Shown here one piece after another: positions 27,163-38,079 of a DNA stretch of 64,000 nucleotides. The notes below the pieces were generated by a model. The model ran no database searches, was not told where the DNA came from, and saw only the letters and a program-made list of their open reading frames with translations. Within the stretch, counting starts at the first letter, position 1. The number at the start of each line of letters is the position of its first letter. The stretch comes from Pseudomonas pudica (GTDB lineage Bacteria > Pseudomonadota > Gammaproteobacteria > Pseudomonadales > Pseudomonadaceae), in the NCBI RefSeq assembly GCF_015680405.1, contig NZ_JADLJS010000007.1, positions 124,001-188,000 on the forward strand, written 5' to 3'. The position numbers and the translations under genes are program-made.

Positions 27163-30100
27163 TTACTGCGGGTTGGCACGGGTGCTGGACAGCAGTTGCT
27201 TCAGGTTGGCTGCTTTCGGCTTGACCAGCCAGAAGCGCCGCACGTAGTCGTCCAGGTTCTCCGAGAGCTCACGCCCCCACTCGCTGCCGGTCTCTTCCAC
27301 GTACTCGGCAAGGACCCGAGCCAGGTGGCTGCGGTAGGCCTCCATCGCTTCACCACTGATACGCTGGATTTCCACCAGCTCATGGTTGAGCTTGTCGACG
27401 AAGGTATTGTCCATGTCGAGCACGTAGGCGAAGCCGCCAGTCATGCCAGAACCGAAGTTGTAACCGGTCTTGCCCAACACGCAGACAAAGCCGCCGGTCA
27501 TGTATTCACAGCAGTGATCGCCAGTGCCCTCGACAACAGCGTGGGCGCCGGAGTTACGTACAGCAAAGCGCTCGCCAGCAGTACCGGCGGCGAACAGCTT
27601 GCCGCCAGTGGCGCCGTACAGGCAGGTATTGCCGACGATGGCGCTGTGCTGGGTTTCGAACGGGCTGCCGGCTGGCGGCACGATAGTGACCTTGCCACCG
27701 GTCATGCCCTTGCCGACGTAGTCGTTGGCATCGCCTTCCAGGTGCAGGTTCAGGCCACCGGCGTTCCACACGCCGAAGCTCTGGCCCGCAGTACCCTTGA
27801 AGCGGAAGGTGATCGGCGCCGCGGCCATGCCCTGGTTGCCGTGCAGACGGGCGATTTCGCCCGACACGCGCGCACCGATGGAGCGGTCGCAGTTGCAGAT
27901 GTCGAGGCTGAACTCGCCACCAGCCTGGTCGCGGATGGCCGGCATGGCCATTTCCACCATCTTCTCGGCCAGCTCGCCCTGGTCGAACGGCGGGTTCTTT
28001 TCTACTTCGCAGAACTGAGGCTTGTCAGCCGGGATGTGCGAGCTGCCCAGCAGCGGCGTCAGGTCCAGGTACTGCTGGCGCTCGGTGTCGCCTGGCAGTA
28101 CATCGAGCAGGTCGGTACGGCCGATCAGCTCGCCGAGGCTGCGCACACCCAGCTTGGCCAGCCACTCACGGGTTTCTTCCGCGACGAAGGTGAAGAAGTT
28201 GATCACCATGTCGACGGTGCCGATGTAGTGGTCCTTGCGCAGCTTGTCGTTCTGGGTGGCTACGCCGGTAGCGCAGTTGTTCAGGTGGCAGATGCGCAGG
28301 TACTTGCAGCCCAGGGCGATCATCGGCGCGGTACCGAAACCGAAGCTTTCGGCGCCGAGAATGGCTGCCTTGATCACGTCCAGGCCGGTCTTCAGGCCAC
28401 CGTCGGTCTGTACCCGTACCTTGCCGCGCAGGTCGTTGCCGCGCAGGGTCTGGTGGGTTTCGGCCAGGCCCAGCTCCCATGGGGCGCCGGCGTACTTGAT
28501 CGAGGTCAGCGGCGAAGCACCGGTACCACCGTCGTAGCCGGAGATGGTGATCAGGTCGGCATAGGCCTTGGCCACACCGGCGGCGATGGTGCCGACGCCA
28601 GCTTCTGCCACCAGCTTGACCGAAACCAGGGCTTGCGGGTTGACCTGCTTGAGGTCGTAGATCAGCTGGGCAAGGTCTTCGATCGAGTAGATGTCGTGGT
28701 GCGGCGGTGGCGAGATCAGGGTCACGCCCGGTACCGCGTAACGCAGCTTGGCGATAAGGCCGTTGACCTTGCCGCCTGGCAGCTGGCCGCCTTCACCGGG
28801 CTTGGCGCCCTGGGCAACCTTGATCTGCAGCACTTCGGCGTTGACCAGGTACTCCGGGGTCACGCCAAAGCGGCCGGTGGCCACCTGCTTGATCTTCGAG
28901 CTCTTGATGGTGCCGTAGCGCGACGGGTCTTCACCGCCCTCGCCAGAGTTGGAACGCGCGCCCAGGCGGTTCATCGCCTCGGCCAGCGCTTCGTGGGCCT
29001 CTGGCGACAGTGCACCCAGCGAGATACCGGCGGAATCGAAGCGCTTGAGGATCGCCTCCAGCGGCTCGATCTGCTCCAGCGGCAGCGGCTGTTCGGCCAC
29101 CTTCACCTTCAGCAGGTCGCGGATCATCGACACCGGGCGCTGGTCGACCAGCGTGGTGTATTCCTTGAACTTGGCGTAGTCGCCCTGCTGCACGGCGGCC
29201 TGCAGGGTGTTGACCACATCCGGATTGTAGGCGTGGTATTCGCCACCGTGAACGAACTTCAGCAGGCCACCTTGCTGGATCGGCTTGCGCGCGCTCCAGG
29301 CTTCGGCTGCCAGCAGCTTCTGGTCGCTTTCCAGGTCTGCGAAACGCGCACCCTTGATGCGGCTGGAAACGCCCTTGAAGCTCAGGCCGACCACTTCCTC
29401 GGACAGGCCGATGGCTTCGAACAGCTGCGCACCACGGTAGGAGGCGATGGTGGATATACCCATCTTCGACAGGATCTTCAGCAGGCCCTTGGAGATGCCC
29501 TTGCGGTAGTACTTGAAGACTTCGTCCAGGTCGCCCAGCACTTCGCCGGTACGGATCAGGTCGGCCAGCACTTCATAGGCCAGGTACGGGTAAACGGCCG
29601 AGGCACCGAAGCCCAGCAGCACGGCGAAGTGGTGCGGGTCACGGGCGGTGGCGGTTTCCACCAGGATGTTGCTGTCGCAACGCAGACCCTGTTCGGTCAG
29701 GCGGTGGTGCACCGCACCAACGGCGAGCGAGGCGTGCACCGGCAACTTGCCCGGGGCGATGTAGCGGTCGCTTAGCACCAGCTGGGTCTTGCCAGCGCGC
29801 ACGGCTTCTTCAGCCTGGTCGGCGATATTGCGAATGGCCGCTTCCAGGCCGACGCTCTCTTCATAGTTGAGGTCGATCAGCTGGCGATCGAAACCTTCGC
29901 GCTCCAGGTTCATCAGCGAACGCCACTTGGCGGGCGAGATGACCGGCGAGCTGAGGATTACCCGCGAAGCGTGCTCCGGGGACTCCTGGAAGATGTTGCG
30001 CTCGGCACCCAGGCAGATTTCCAGGGACATGACGATCGCTTCGCGCAGCGGGTCGATCGGTGGGTTCGTCACCTGGGCGAACTGCTGGCGGAAGAAGTCG

Positions 30101-31608
30101 TACGGTGAACGCACGCGCTGCGACAGCACGGCCATCGGCGTGTCGTCCCCCATCGAACCGACCGCTTCCTGGCCCTGCTCGCCGAGCGGGCGCAGCACCT
30201 GGTCACGCTCTTCGAAGGTGACCTGGAACATCTTCATGTATTGCTTGAGCTGGTCAGCGTCGTAGCTGGCCACGCCCTGATCGTCGGTCAGCGTCGCCTG
30301 GATGCGCGTGGCGTGCTGACGCAGCCAGCGCTTGTAGGGGTGGCGCGACTTCAGGCGGTTGTCGATGGCGTCGGTGTCGAGGATCTGGCCGGTTTCGGTG
30401 TCCACGGCGAAAATCTGGCCCGGGCCGACACGGCCCTTGGCAATGACATCCTCGGGCTTGTAGTCCCATACGCCGATTTCCGACGCCAGGGTGATGTAGC
30501 CGTTCTTGGTGGTCACCCAGCGCGCCGGGCGCAGGCCGTTACGGTCGAGCAGACACACCGCATGGCGGCCTTCGGTCATTACGATACCGGCCGGGCCATC
30601 CCATGGCTCCATGTGCATGGAGTTGTATTCGTAGAAGGCGCGCAGGTCGGCGTCCATGGTCTCGACGTTCTGCCAGGCTGGCGGTACCAGCATGCGCACG
30701 CCACGGAACAGGTCGATACCGCCAGTTACCATCAGCTCCAGCATGTTGTCCATGCTCGAGGAGTCGGAACCGACGCGGTTGACCAGCGGGCCGAGCTCTT
30801 CAAGATCGGGGATCAGGTCGTTGGCGAACTTGGTGCGACGGGCCATGGCCCAGTTGCGGTTGCCGGTGATGGTGTTGATCTCGCCGTTGTGGGCGAGGAA
30901 GCGGAACGGCTGCGCCAGCGGCCATTTCGGCAGGGTGTTGGTGGAGAAGCGCTGGTGGAACACGCAGATCGCGGTTTGCAGGCGCTCGTCACCCAGGTCT
31001 GGGTAGAAGGCCGCCAGATCGCGCGGCATCATCAGGCCTTTGTAGATGATGGTCTTGTGCGAGAAGCTGCAGATGTAATGATCGGCGTCGTGGGCGTTGG
31101 CCACAGAGGAACGGCGACGGGCACTGAACAGCTTGATGGCGAATTCCTGGTCGCTCAGGCCTTCACCGCCGATGAACACCTGCTCGATCTGTGGCAGACG
31201 CTCAAGGGCCAGGCGGCCGAGCACGCTGGTATCGATCGGCACCTTGCGCCAGCCGACCAGCTTCAGGCCAGCAGCGAGGATCTCGCGGTCCATGTTCGCG
31301 CGAGCGGCTTCGGCTTTGACCGGGTCCTGGTTGAAGAACACCATGCCGACGGCGTACTGCTTGGGCAGCTCGACGGCGAAATGCTCCTGGGCCACGGCAC
31401 GCAGGAATTGATCGGGCTTCTGCATGAGCAGACCGCAACCGTCACCGGTCTTGCCGTCGGCGTTGATGCCGCCGCGGTGGGTCATGCAGGTCAGTGCCTG
31501 CATGGCGGTTTGCAGAAGGTGGTGGCTCGGTTCGCCCGTCATATGGGCGATCAGGCCAAAACCACAGTTGTCCTTGAATTCTTCGGGATGGTACAGACCT
31601 GTTTTCAT
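27163..31608 (-). CDS. gltB: Glutamate synthase [NADPH] large subunit
   Basis: GltB carries the glutaminase and synthase reactions. The frame is open from 31638, but [14 protein letters not shown] at 31608 fits the family and gives 1481 aa. Cys15 ([10 protein letters not shown]) becomes the catalytic N-terminal Cys after propeptide removal. The N-terminal GATase II domain fills about 15-430, the central domain about 470-760, and the FMN synthase domain about 820-1190. The 3Fe-4S cysteines are in [17 protein letters not shown]-terminal GXGXG beta-helix domain follows ([22 protein letters not shown]). Its upstream region (31609-31888) holds the promoter. Confidence 0.96.
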   Translation of the reverse strand: MKTGLYHPEEFKDNCGFGLIAHMTGEPSHHLLQTAMQALTCMTHRGGINADGKTGDGCGLLMQKPDQFLRAVAQEHFAVELPKQYAVGMVFFNQDPVKAEAARANMDREILAAGLKLVGWRKVPIDTSVLGRLALERLPQIEQVFIGGEGLSDQEFAIKLFSARRRSSVANAHDADHYICSFSHKTIIYKGLMMPRDLAAFYPDLGDERLQTAICVFHQRFSTNTLPKWPLAQPFRFLAHNGEINTITGNRNWAMARRTKFANDLIPDLEELGPLVNRVGSDSSSMDNMLELMVTGGIDLFRGVRMLVPPAWQNVETMDADLRAFYEYNSMHMEPWDGPAGIVMTEGRHAVCLLDRNGLRPARWVTTKNGYITLASEIGVWDYKPEDVIAKGRVGPGQIFAVDTETGQILDTDAIDNRLKSRHPYKRWLRQHATRIQATLTDDQGVASYDADQLKQYMKMFQVTFEERDQVLRPLGEQGQEAVGSMGDDTPMAVLSQRVRSPYDFFRQQFAQVTNPPIDPLREAIVMSLEICLGAERNIFQESPEHASRVILSSPVISPAKWRSLMNLEREGFDRQLIDLNYEESVGLEAAIRNIADQAEEAVRAGKTQLVLSDRYIAPGKLPVHASLAVGAVHHRLTEQGLRCDSNILVETATARDPHHFAVLLGFGASAVYPYLAYEVLADLIRTGEVLGDLDEVFKYYRKGISKGLLKILSKMGISTIASYRGAQLFEAIGLSEEVVGLSFKGVSSRIKGARFADLESDQKLLAAEAWSARKPIQQGGLLKFVHGGEYHAYNPDVVNTLQAAVQQGDYAKFKEYTTLVDQRPVSMIRDLLKVKVAEQPLPLEQIEPLEAILKRFDSAGISLGALSPEAHEALAEAMNRLGARSNSGEGGEDPSRYGTIKSSKIKQVATGRFGVTPEYLVNAEVLQIKVAQGAKPGEGGQLPGGKVNGLIAKLRYAVPGVTLISPPPHHDIYSIEDLAQLIYDLKQVNPQALVSVKLVAEAGVGTIAAGVAKAYADLITISGYDGGTGASPLTSIKYAGAPWELGLAETHQTLRGNDLRGKVRVQTDGGLKTGLDVIKAAILGAESFGFGTAPMIALGCKYLRICHLNNCATGVATQNDKLRKDHYIGTVDMVINFFTFVAEETREWLAKLGVRSLGELIGRTDLLDVLPGDTERQQYLDLTPLLGSSHIPADKPQFCEVEKNPPFDQGELAEKMVEMAMPAIRDQAGGEFSLDICNCDRSIGARVSGEIARLHGNQGMAAAPITFRFKGTAGQSFGVWNAGGLNLHLEGDANDYVGKGMTGGKVTIVPPAGSPFETQHSAIVGNTCLYGATGGKLFAAGTAGERFAVRNSGAHAVVEGTGDHCCEYMTGGFVCVLGKTGYNFGSGMTGGFAYVLDMDNTFVDKLNHELVEIQRISGEAMEAYRSHLARVLAEYVEETGSEWGRELSENLDDYVRRFWLVKPKAANLKQLLSSTRANPQ

Positions 31609-31888
31609 AGACACATTCTCACCAGGTTCACCTCTCAACGGAGGTAAATCTCTTTTTTAACAACCACTTACCATCCACGCCGATCAAACGCCAGCTTTTT
31701 TGCGGTGGCCATGGAAAACCATTGTTGCACAGCGACAGCGATGCTCACAAATTTTCATGTCTCACCATTGAAAATTTATGTCGCAATTTTGAATGTTTTT
31801 GCGCCTGCGCCGTGATAGCGGCTTGGCTCGAGTCTGAAGCGTTTCAGCCATGACTGCAAGTAAGGCTTGTGGCCGGCAGTCTGGGACA
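31609..31888 (-). promoter_or_regulatory. gltB upstream region
   Basis: About 280 bases between gltB and the damX terminator hold no supported gene. The stretch 31735-31800 is A/T-rich (for example AATTTTCATG and TGAAAATTTATG) and is the likely promoter region. I could not fix a -10/-35 pair with confidence. Confidence 0.4.
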
Positions 31889-31920
31889 GAAAAGCCTGCC
31901 GCGTGACAACGCAGCAGGCT
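31889..31920 (-). terminator. Terminator after damX
   Basis: On the minus strand AGCCTGCTGCG pairs with CGCGGCAGGCT, with one wobble position, and is followed by TTTTCTG. It lies about 60 bases beyond the damX stop and closes the pil-aro-damX operon. Confidence 0.75.
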
Positions 31921-31979
31921 AGTCGAAAGTCAGTAATCGCTCAGCAACTGGGCGGCGGGGTGGTGCCGCCCGGAAGGTA

Positions 31980-33605
31980 TCAGCGGGCCGAGGCCAGCTC
32001 TTGTTGGACGCTGGCGACAGTACGTGGCCAAGGTTTACCAGCCTGGACCTTCGCTGGCAAGTTCTTGATTGCCGCAACCGCTGCGTCGCGGCTGGCAAAG
32101 TTGCCGTAAGTGACTACGTACAGCGGCTTGCCCTGCAGGTTTTTCTTGAAGTAGCGATAGTCGCCACCCTGCGCCTTGACGAACGCCTGGGCCGAAGCCT
32201 CGGAGCTGGTACCCAGGATCTGCACCACGTAATTGCCCGGTTTCTGCCCGGCGTACCAACCGCTGTTGCCGCTGCCACCGGCCACCGGCTTCTCGACAGG
32301 CTTGGCGGCCGGCTTGGCCACGGCGACCTGGGTCGGTGCTGGTGCCGGCTTGGCAGGCGCAACCGGCTTGGCAGGCTGGGTTGCGACAGGTTTTTGCGCT
32401 GGCGCAACCGGCTGTGGTTGCGGCTGCGCTGGCGCTGCGGCCACGGACTGGGCAGGTACCGGTGCCGGGCCTGCCGGCACACCTTGCGGCGGTGCGATGG
32501 TGGTCACGGTTGGTGGCGGGTTGCCTGGCTGCAGGGCGGTATCACCGGCCGGGCTGCCTTCCTCACCTTCGCCCATGCCTGCGGCCTGGGCCAGCGGCTC
32601 GCGCATCACCGGCTGCGACTGGCCAACCAGGGGCAGCGGCATCGGCTGGGACGAACCCGAGAACTCGATGGCCGGGTTGCCACCATTGGCCTGGCCCTCG
32701 CCAAGTGGCAGCTGGGCCTGGGCGGCCGGCGCTTCGGCAGGCGCCTTGTCACCTTTTTTCGGCATCAACACCGCGGCCGCAACGGCGACCACAACCACAG
32801 CGGACAGCGCGAGCACATGTTTTTTAGGCATCTTGAACCCCATGGATGGTCGCTTGGCCGTCGAGCGGCTGGCGATCATGGCTTCGATCAAAGTGTCACG
32901 GGCGACCTGGTTGATGTTGCCAGGCCAGCCGTCGGAGTTTTCATGGATATCGACGATCTGTTCACGGCTGAACACCTCGATGCCCCGGCCAGCACCTTCC
33001 AGGCGCTGCTCCAGGTACTCGCGGGTTTCTTCTTCGCTGTAGGGGGCGAGTTCGATTATGTGGAAGCGTTCTTCCTCGATATTGATCTCATCCAGCCCGG
33101 CAATCAGCGACGGCTCACCGAACAGGAACACATGCGGGCGCCCTTCCGGTACACCCGCCGCCAATTCCAGCAACGCTTGGAGTGCCGACTCGTCGAGTTG
33201 TTCCGCATCGTCCACCAGCAAATACACTTCCTGGCCGGTCAGTGCCAGTTGCACCACCTTGGCCAGGATCGCCTGCATTTCGGCCTCGGCCACATCCAGG
33301 CTCTGCGCGACCTGGCCGAGTACGCTTGCGGCATCGCTGGCGCCACGGGCGGATACCACCACGCTCTGCACCGCCTGCTTGTTGGTACTGGCCACCAGGG
33401 CCTGGCGCAGCAGGGTCTTGCCGCTGCCCAGTGGACCGGTGACAACCAGCATCAGCTGGCTGTAGCGCGCCAGGTGGTGCAGCTGGCCGAGCACGGGCTT
33501 GCGCTGGGCCGGGAAGAACTTGAAACCGGGCACGCGGGGTGCGAACGGATCGTGGCTCAACTGGTAATGGTCGAGAAAGGCCTCATCGGCATGCAAACTG
33601 GTCAT
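31980..33605 (-). CDS. damX: DamX-like cell-division protein: AAA ATPase plus SPOR domain
   Basis: This 541-aa protein couples an N-terminal AAA domain to a C-terminal peptidoglycan-binding SPOR domain. Walker A is GPLGSGKTLLRQAL (about residue 57) and Walker B is VYLLVDDAEQLD. A membrane segment lies at about 270-288 (VLALSAVVVVAVAAAVLM). A Pro/Ala-rich periplasmic linker (about 290-455) leads to SPOR (NYVVQILGTSSEASAQAFVK). E. coli DamX lacks the ATPase half. SPOR suggests septal localisation. It follows aroB by 15 bases in the conserved aroK-aroB-damX order. Confidence 0.9.
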   Translation of the reverse strand: MTSLHADEAFLDHYQLSHDPFAPRVPGFKFFPAQRKPVLGQLHHLARYSQLMLVVTGPLGSGKTLLRQALVASTNKQAVQSVVVSARGASDAASVLGQVAQSLDVAEAEMQAILAKVVQLALTGQEVYLLVDDAEQLDESALQALLELAAGVPEGRPHVFLFGEPSLIAGLDEINIEEERFHIIELAPYSEEETREYLEQRLEGAGRGIEVFSREQIVDIHENSDGWPGNINQVARDTLIEAMIASRSTAKRPSMGFKMPKKHVLALSAVVVVAVAAAVLMPKKGDKAPAEAPAAQAQLPLGEGQANGGNPAIEFSGSSQPMPLPLVGQSQPVMREPLAQAAGMGEGEEGSPAGDTALQPGNPPPTVTTIAPPQGVPAGPAPVPAQSVAAAPAQPQPQPVAPAQKPVATQPAKPVAPAKPAPAPTQVAVAKPAAKPVEKPVAGGSGNSGWYAGQKPGNYVVQILGTSSEASAQAFVKAQGGDYRYFKKNLQGKPLYVVTYGNFASRDAAVAAIKNLPAKVQAGKPWPRTVASVQQELASAR

Positions 33606-33620
33606 TGCGCTGTCACAACC

Positions 33621-34718
33621 TCAAAGCTGGGCCACGATCGCGCGGTAATCCGCCGACAACGTGGCCTGAAGAATCTCTTTCGGATAGTCGTCGGTCACCA
33701 CGGCCTCGCCCATCTGGCGCAGCAGCACCAGACGCAGCCGGCCGTCGAGCACCTTCTTGTCGACCGCCATGTGCTCCATGAAATGCGCCGGGGTCATTTC
33801 CTGTGGTGGCACCACCGGCAAACCCGCGTCCTGCAACAGGCGGATTCCGCGATCGCGCTCGTCCTGGTCGATCCAGCCAAGACGCATGGACATTTCCAGG
33901 GCCATCACCGTGCCCGCCGCCACGGCTTCGCCGTGCAGCCACACACCGTAACCCATGTGGGTCTCGATGGCATGCCCGAAGGTATGCCCCAGGTTCAGCG
34001 TGGCGCGTACGCCAGACTCGCGCTCGTCGGCACCTACCACCGCGGCCTTGGCCGCGCAGGAGCGGCGGATGGCTTCGGTCAGCGCCACCGGGTCGAGGGC
34101 GCGCAACGCCTGCATATTGTCCTCGAGCCAGGCGAGGAATGGCTTGTCGCAGATCAGGCCGTACTTGATCACTTCGGCCAGGCCTGCGGACAGCTCGCGC
34201 GCCGGCAGAGTCTTGAGGCTGGTGGTATCGATCAGCACCGCATTGGGCTGGTAGAAGGCACCGACCATGTTCTTGCCCAGCGGGTGGTTGATACCGGTCT
34301 TGCCGCCAACCGAAGAGTCGACCTGGGACAGCAGGGTGGTCGGCACCTGAATGAAGTCGACGCCGCGCTGGTAGCAGGCGGCAGCGAAGCCGGCCATGTC
34401 ACCGATCACGCCACCACCCAGGGCAACCACGGTGGTGCGGCGGTCGTGCCGTGCAGTCAGCAGGCCATCGAAGATCAGTTGCAGGGTTTCCCAGTTCTTG
34501 TGGGCTTCACCATCAGGCAAAACCACCGGCAGCACCGAATAGGCACCCAGGGTCTTGCTCAGGCGTTCGAGATACAGGGGCGCGACGGTCTCGTTGGAAA
34601 CGATGGCAACCTGCCGCCCGGCGATGTGCGGCGCCAGCAGCTCGGGCTGGTCCAGCAGGCCTTCGCCAATGTAGATCGGGTAGCTACGCTCGCCCAGGTC
34701 GACCTTTAGTGTCTGCAT
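33621..34718 (-). CDS. aroB: 3-dehydroquinate synthase
   Basis: AroB converts DAHP to 3-dehydroquinate, the second shikimate-pathway step, using NAD+ and a divalent metal. The start [20 protein letters not shown] at 34718 gives 365 aa; the frame continues four codons further upstream. Signature blocks are [34 protein letters not shown] and the metal-binding residues in [12 protein letters not shown] and HGEAVAAG. It lies between aroK and damX. Confidence 0.95.
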   Translation of the reverse strand: MQTLKVDLGERSYPIYIGEGLLDQPELLAPHIAGRQVAIVSNETVAPLYLERLSKTLGAYSVLPVVLPDGEAHKNWETLQLIFDGLLTARHDRRTTVVALGGGVIGDMAGFAAACYQRGVDFIQVPTTLLSQVDSSVGGKTGINHPLGKNMVGAFYQPNAVLIDTTSLKTLPARELSAGLAEVIKYGLICDKPFLAWLEDNMQALRALDPVALTEAIRRSCAAKAAVVGADERESGVRATLNLGHTFGHAIETHMGYGVWLHGEAVAAGTVMALEMSMRLGWIDQDERDRGIRLLQDAGLPVVPPQEMTPAHFMEHMAVDKKVLDGRLRLVLLRQMGEAVVTDDYPKEILQATLSADYRAIVAQL

Positions 34719-34814
34719 GTATCCCCACAATGTACTTGGGCGCGGCGCCGTTCGGGCACCCGCGCGGTAACGTTGAACCTCGCCTCGGCGCTGGTGGCCG
34801 AGAATAGTCCCGGG

Positions 34815-35333
34815 CTAACGGGGCGGCAACTGCTGCAAGCGCTCGAGAATATCGATCACCACCATGCGTGGCGGCCGCTCGTCGGTTTCCACCACCAGGT
34901 CGGCGATCTCACGATAAAGCGGGTCACGGGTTTCCAGCAGGGCGCGCAACGTCGCCTCGGGGTTGGCGGTGCGCAGCAGGGGGCGATTACGATCGCGCGC
35001 GGTGCGGCCAACCTGCTGTTCCACAGAAGCATGCAGATAGATCACCCGGCCACCCTTGTGCAGGGCCTGGCGGTTGGCTTCGCGCATTACCGCGCCACCG
35101 CCGGTCGCCAGGACCACGCCGTCGAGTGCGCACAGCTCGGCGATCATCGCCTGCTCACGGTCACGGAAACCCGGCTCGCCTTCCTTGTCGAAAATCCACG
35201 GGATGTTGGCACCGCATCGCAGTTCGATTTCCTTGTCGGAATCCTTGAACAGCAAGCGCAGCTCTTTGGCCAATAGGCGTCCGATGGTGCTTTTACCAGC
35301 GCCCATGGGTCCCACAAGTATCAAATTTCGCAC
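34815..35333 (-). CDS. aroK: Shikimate kinase
   Basis: AroK phosphorylates shikimate at the 3-hydroxyl. The 172-aa product begins [20 protein letters not shown] with the Walker A motif at residues 8-16. The shikimate-binding residues are in [11 protein letters not shown] and the GGGAV block ([16 protein letters not shown]). The lid region has [11 protein letters not shown]. It starts four bases after the pilQ stop, so the pil and aro genes are probably one transcript. Confidence 0.95.
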   Translation of the reverse strand: MRNLILVGPMGAGKSTIGRLLAKELRLLFKDSDKEIELRCGANIPWIFDKEGEPGFRDREQAMIAELCALDGVVLATGGGAVMREANRQALHKGGRVIYLHASVEQQVGRTARDRNRPLLRTANPEATLRALLETRDPLYREIADLVVETDERPPRMVVIDILERLQQLPPR

Positions 35334-35337
35334 AGAA

Positions 35338-36606
35338 TCAACGACTCACAGCAATCGCCTGGTCACTCATGATACGCGGAGTCAGGAAGACCAGCAGCTC
35401 GGATTTTTTCTCTTGTAATGCATCGCGTCGAAACAGCCGCCCAACATACGGCAGATCGCCGAAAAATGGCACCTTGTCGACCACATTGTTTTGCGAAGTC
35501 GAGTACACGCCACCGATAACGATCGTTTCACCGTCCACCACGCGAACCTTGGCATTGACCTCGTTCTTGCGGATCGGTGGTACGTTGTTCAAGGCATTGA
35601 CGTAATCCGGCTCGTCCTTGGTCACCCTGACGGTCATGATTACCTTGTTGTCCGGGGTGATCTGCGGGGTCACCTCCAGCGACAGCGAGGCTTCGCGGAA
35701 CGCTACCGAGGTTGCGCCGCTTTTGCTGGTTTCCTGGTACGGCACCTCGGTACCCTTGAGAATCCTGGCCGTTTCCTTGTCAGCCGTGACCACCTTGGGC
35801 TGCGAAATGATTTCGCCGTTGCCGCTCTTTTCCATGGCACTGAGTTCCAGGTCGAGCAGCACGTCGCCACGCAGCACGCCCAGGCCGATACTGCCGCCCA
35901 CCCGCTCCACCCCGAGATCGACGAACAGGCCCTTGCCCGGCCGAGGGTCCTCAATGTAAAGCGGCCCACCCCAGCGCACCCCCAGGCTTTTTTCGTAATC
36001 GACATTGGCTTCGACGATACGCGCCTCGATCGCTACCTGGCGCACCGGCACATCCAGTTGCTCCACCAGTTGCCTCAGCTCGGCAAGGCGGTCGGCCGGC
36101 TGGTGCACCACCAGCGTGTTGGTGCGCTCATCGACACTGAGGCTGCCCCGACCGGTGAGGATGCCGTCATCCGCCAGGCTCGCCAGCAGCAGCTCCGCAA
36201 GTTCGGCGGCCTTGGCGTGATGGATGGGCAACAGCTCTCGGCGCAACGGCTGCAACCGCGCATCCAGCGCCTGACCCACACGGGCATCGACAGACTGCGC
36301 GGCGAACTCGGCCGCAGGCGCCACAAGCAGCACATTACCCTCCTGGCGCCGGGCCAGGCCCTTGCTGCGCAGCACCAGGTCCAGCGCCTGGTCCCATGGC
36401 ACATCCTGCAAGCGCAAGGTGACGCTACCCTGCACGGCATCGCTGGCGACCAGGTTTACCCCGGCATAGTCAGCCAGCACCTGCAGCACCGAGCGCACTT
36501 CCACATCCTGGAAGTTCAGCGAAAGAGGCTCACCCTGGTAGGGCGTCGCCGACGCCAGCGGGACCGGCAGCAGGGCTGCCAGCATCCATTTCATCAATGT
36601 TTTCAT
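35338..36606 (-). CDS. pilQ: Type IV pilus secretin PilQ, short form
   Basis: This 422-aa secretin forms the outer-membrane exit pore for type IV pili. A signal peptide ([20 protein letters not shown]) is followed directly by the N0/STN domain ([20 protein letters not shown]). An N1 repeat, the secretin core and the signature [16 protein letters not shown] come next. The AMIN peptidoglycan-binding domains of typical PilQ (about 700 aa) are absent. The start lies inside the pilOP gene (77-base overlap). The open frame upstream of 36606 has no signal peptide. Confidence 0.88.
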   Translation of the reverse strand: MKTLMKWMLAALLPVPLASATPYQGEPLSLNFQDVEVRSVLQVLADYAGVNLVASDAVQGSVTLRLQDVPWDQALDLVLRSKGLARRQEGNVLLVAPAAEFAAQSVDARVGQALDARLQPLRRELLPIHHAKAAELAELLLASLADDGILTGRGSLSVDERTNTLVVHQPADRLAELRQLVEQLDVPVRQVAIEARIVEANVDYEKSLGVRWGGPLYIEDPRPGKGLFVDLGVERVGGSIGLGVLRGDVLLDLELSAMEKSGNGEIISQPKVVTADKETARILKGTEVPYQETSKSGATSVAFREASLSLEVTPQITPDNKVIMTVRVTKDEPDYVNALNNVPPIRKNEVNAKVRVVDGETIVIGGVYSTSQNNVVDKVPFFGDLPYVGRLFRRDALQEKKSELLVFLTPRIMSDQAIAVSR

Positions 36607-37546
36607 CGTCGTCCGGGGCCTCCGTGCCCAAGTGCTTTGCGAGCGTGATGAACGCCGTACGTTCATGCCACTCCCCTGCGATGAACAGCCGTTCGAGTAC
36701 TTCGACCTGGGCTTGATCAACCCTCGCCACCACCCCCTGGTCACGCCCGACTCGGTCCCCAGGGCGCACGCGATAGAGTCTGCCAGCAGCCACCAGCAGT
36801 GCTTCGTGTTCCGCCCCACGCGACAGGCTGCCGACCATCTCCAGTTGCGCCAAAGGCACGCCGGCCAACCCGCTGACCGTCAATCGCTTCGCCCCAGGCG
36901 CAAACGGGTCGACTGGCGGCGCTGCCATCACGCCCCTGGCTGGCATGCGCGCATACATCGCAGGCTCCGGCACTGGCGCCAGCGCCTGAAAGGCATCAAC
37001 CCGCAACTGCAGGCGCAGCAGGCCAGGCTTGCCATCTACTGCAGCCAGCTGCAGGTCACCACTGCGTAGCACACGCGCCTGGCCCAGCCAGTCGCCCAGC
37101 CACTGACGCAGGGCCGCGTAACGCCCCACCACCTGAAGCTCCAGCGGCACCTTGCGAAAGCCGGCCTGCTGTTCGTCTTCATGTACATCGAAGCGCTCGA
37201 TGAGCAAGCCGTGCGCATGGCCCGACGCCGCCAGGCGCTCGAGCAGGTCACTCATGCCCTCCCCGGCTGCCAGGTGCCAGTACGCCTCCCGCAAGCGTCG
37301 CTCGGCAACGGCCACAGACGCGTGGAGTTGCTCCAGCTCGGCCAGCTGCACCTCGCCGGCTGAATGCTGCTCGTGCAACTCGGCATGCCGAGCCTCCTCC
37401 CGCGCCTGCTGCTGCAGTGCTGCAGGGAGAAGTATGGCGCAGCCCAGGCCGAACAACGCCAAGGCCACCAGCACGGGCGCCAGCTGCCTGAAGCGGCTGG
37501 AGCGCTCGGCCACGGCCAACCAGCCGAGCACCTGCGCAGCATTCAC
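36530..37546 (-). CDS. PilO-PilP fusion protein (type IV pilus alignment complex)
   Basis: This 338-aa protein looks like PilO joined to PilP. One membrane segment lies at about residues 24-44 (PVLVALALFGLGCAILLPAA). A coiled coil and a ferredoxin-like PilO region follow (QAGFRKVPLELQVVGRY, about 135-155). After a linker (PPVDPFAPGAKR) the PilP domain appears, with LEMVGSLSRGAEHEALLVAA and LYRVRPGDRVGRDQGVV. Normally these are separate genes, and PilP is a lipoprotein; no lipobox is needed here. Its start overlaps the pilN stop (ATGA). No frameshift is evident, so fusion rather than sequence error is likely. Confidence 0.8.
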   Translation of the reverse strand: MNAAQVLGWLAVAERSSRFRQLAPVLVALALFGLGCAILLPAALQQQAREEARHAELHEQHSAGEVQLAELEQLHASVAVAERRLREAYWHLAAGEGMSDLLERLAASGHAHGLLIERFDVHEDEQQAGFRKVPLELQVVGRYAALRQWLGDWLGQARVLRSGDLQLAAVDGKPGLLRLQLRVDAFQALAPVPEPAMYARMPARGVMAAPPVDPFAPGAKRLTVSGLAGVPLAQLEMVGSLSRGAEHEALLVAAGRLYRVRPGDRVGRDQGVVARVDQAQVEVLERLFIAGEWHERTAFITLAKHLGTEAPDDDENIDEMDAGSPAAGPAGVGDALPG

Positions 37547-38079
37547 GACCAGAACGCCGAAACGCGCGCACCCAGCAGGAATTCATCGCCGCCCGGCAGG
37601 CTCCTGATGCGCTTGAGCTCCAGACCGACCAGCGCGCCGGAGCGGCTCAGGTCACGCATGAACTGCGCGACCACGGCGCCCGAGGTGGCCAGCCCGGTCA
37701 TCTGCAGGTTGCCGTCTTCCAGGCTGAGGTCGAGCAATTGCACACCCACTGGCAACGCCCGCTCGAGGTCAGCGAACACCCCGGCCAGCACATCCTGGTG
37801 GGCACGCAGGCCCTCCAGCGCCACCGCACGTGCCAGTAGCGCCTCGTGCTGCGCACGCACATCGGCCAGCGGCTGCAATTGTTCGCCCAACACCTCAAGT
37901 GCTGCCTGGTGTCGGGTATTGGCCAGCGCCTGCTGCTGCCCGCGCTGGCGGGCCAGCTGGTCGACCAGCGTCACGCCACACAGGGCCAGCAGCGCTCCGG
38001 CGACCAGCTGCCTTCGAAAAGACCGCAACGCGGCCTGGCGTTGCCGTTCGCGCCAAGGCAGAAGATTCAGCCGCATCAT
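37543..38079 (-). CDS. pilN: Type IV pilus inner-membrane protein PilN
   Basis: PilN dimerises with PilO and binds PilM through its N-terminus. The start MMRLNLLPWRERQRQ at 38079 carries the PilM-binding INLLPWRE-type motif and overlaps the pilM stop (ATGA). The product is 178 aa. A membrane segment lies at about residues 23-40 (LVAGALLALCGVTLVDQLA). A coiled coil and a ferredoxin-like periplasmic domain follow. Confidence 0.88.
   Translation of the reverse strand: MMRLNLLPWRERQRQAALRSFRRQLVAGALLALCGVTLVDQLARQRGQQQALANTRHQAALEVLGEQLQPLADVRAQHEALLARAVALEGLRAHQDVLAGVFADLERALPVGVQLLDLSLEDGNLQMTGLATSGAVVAQFMRDLSRSGALVGLELKRIRSLPGGDEFLLGARVSAFWS

Noticed and set aside
32001..34709. 902-codon plus-strand open frame opposite damX/aroB
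   Set aside because: It spans two well-supported genes on the opposite strand and has no family motif or ribosome site.
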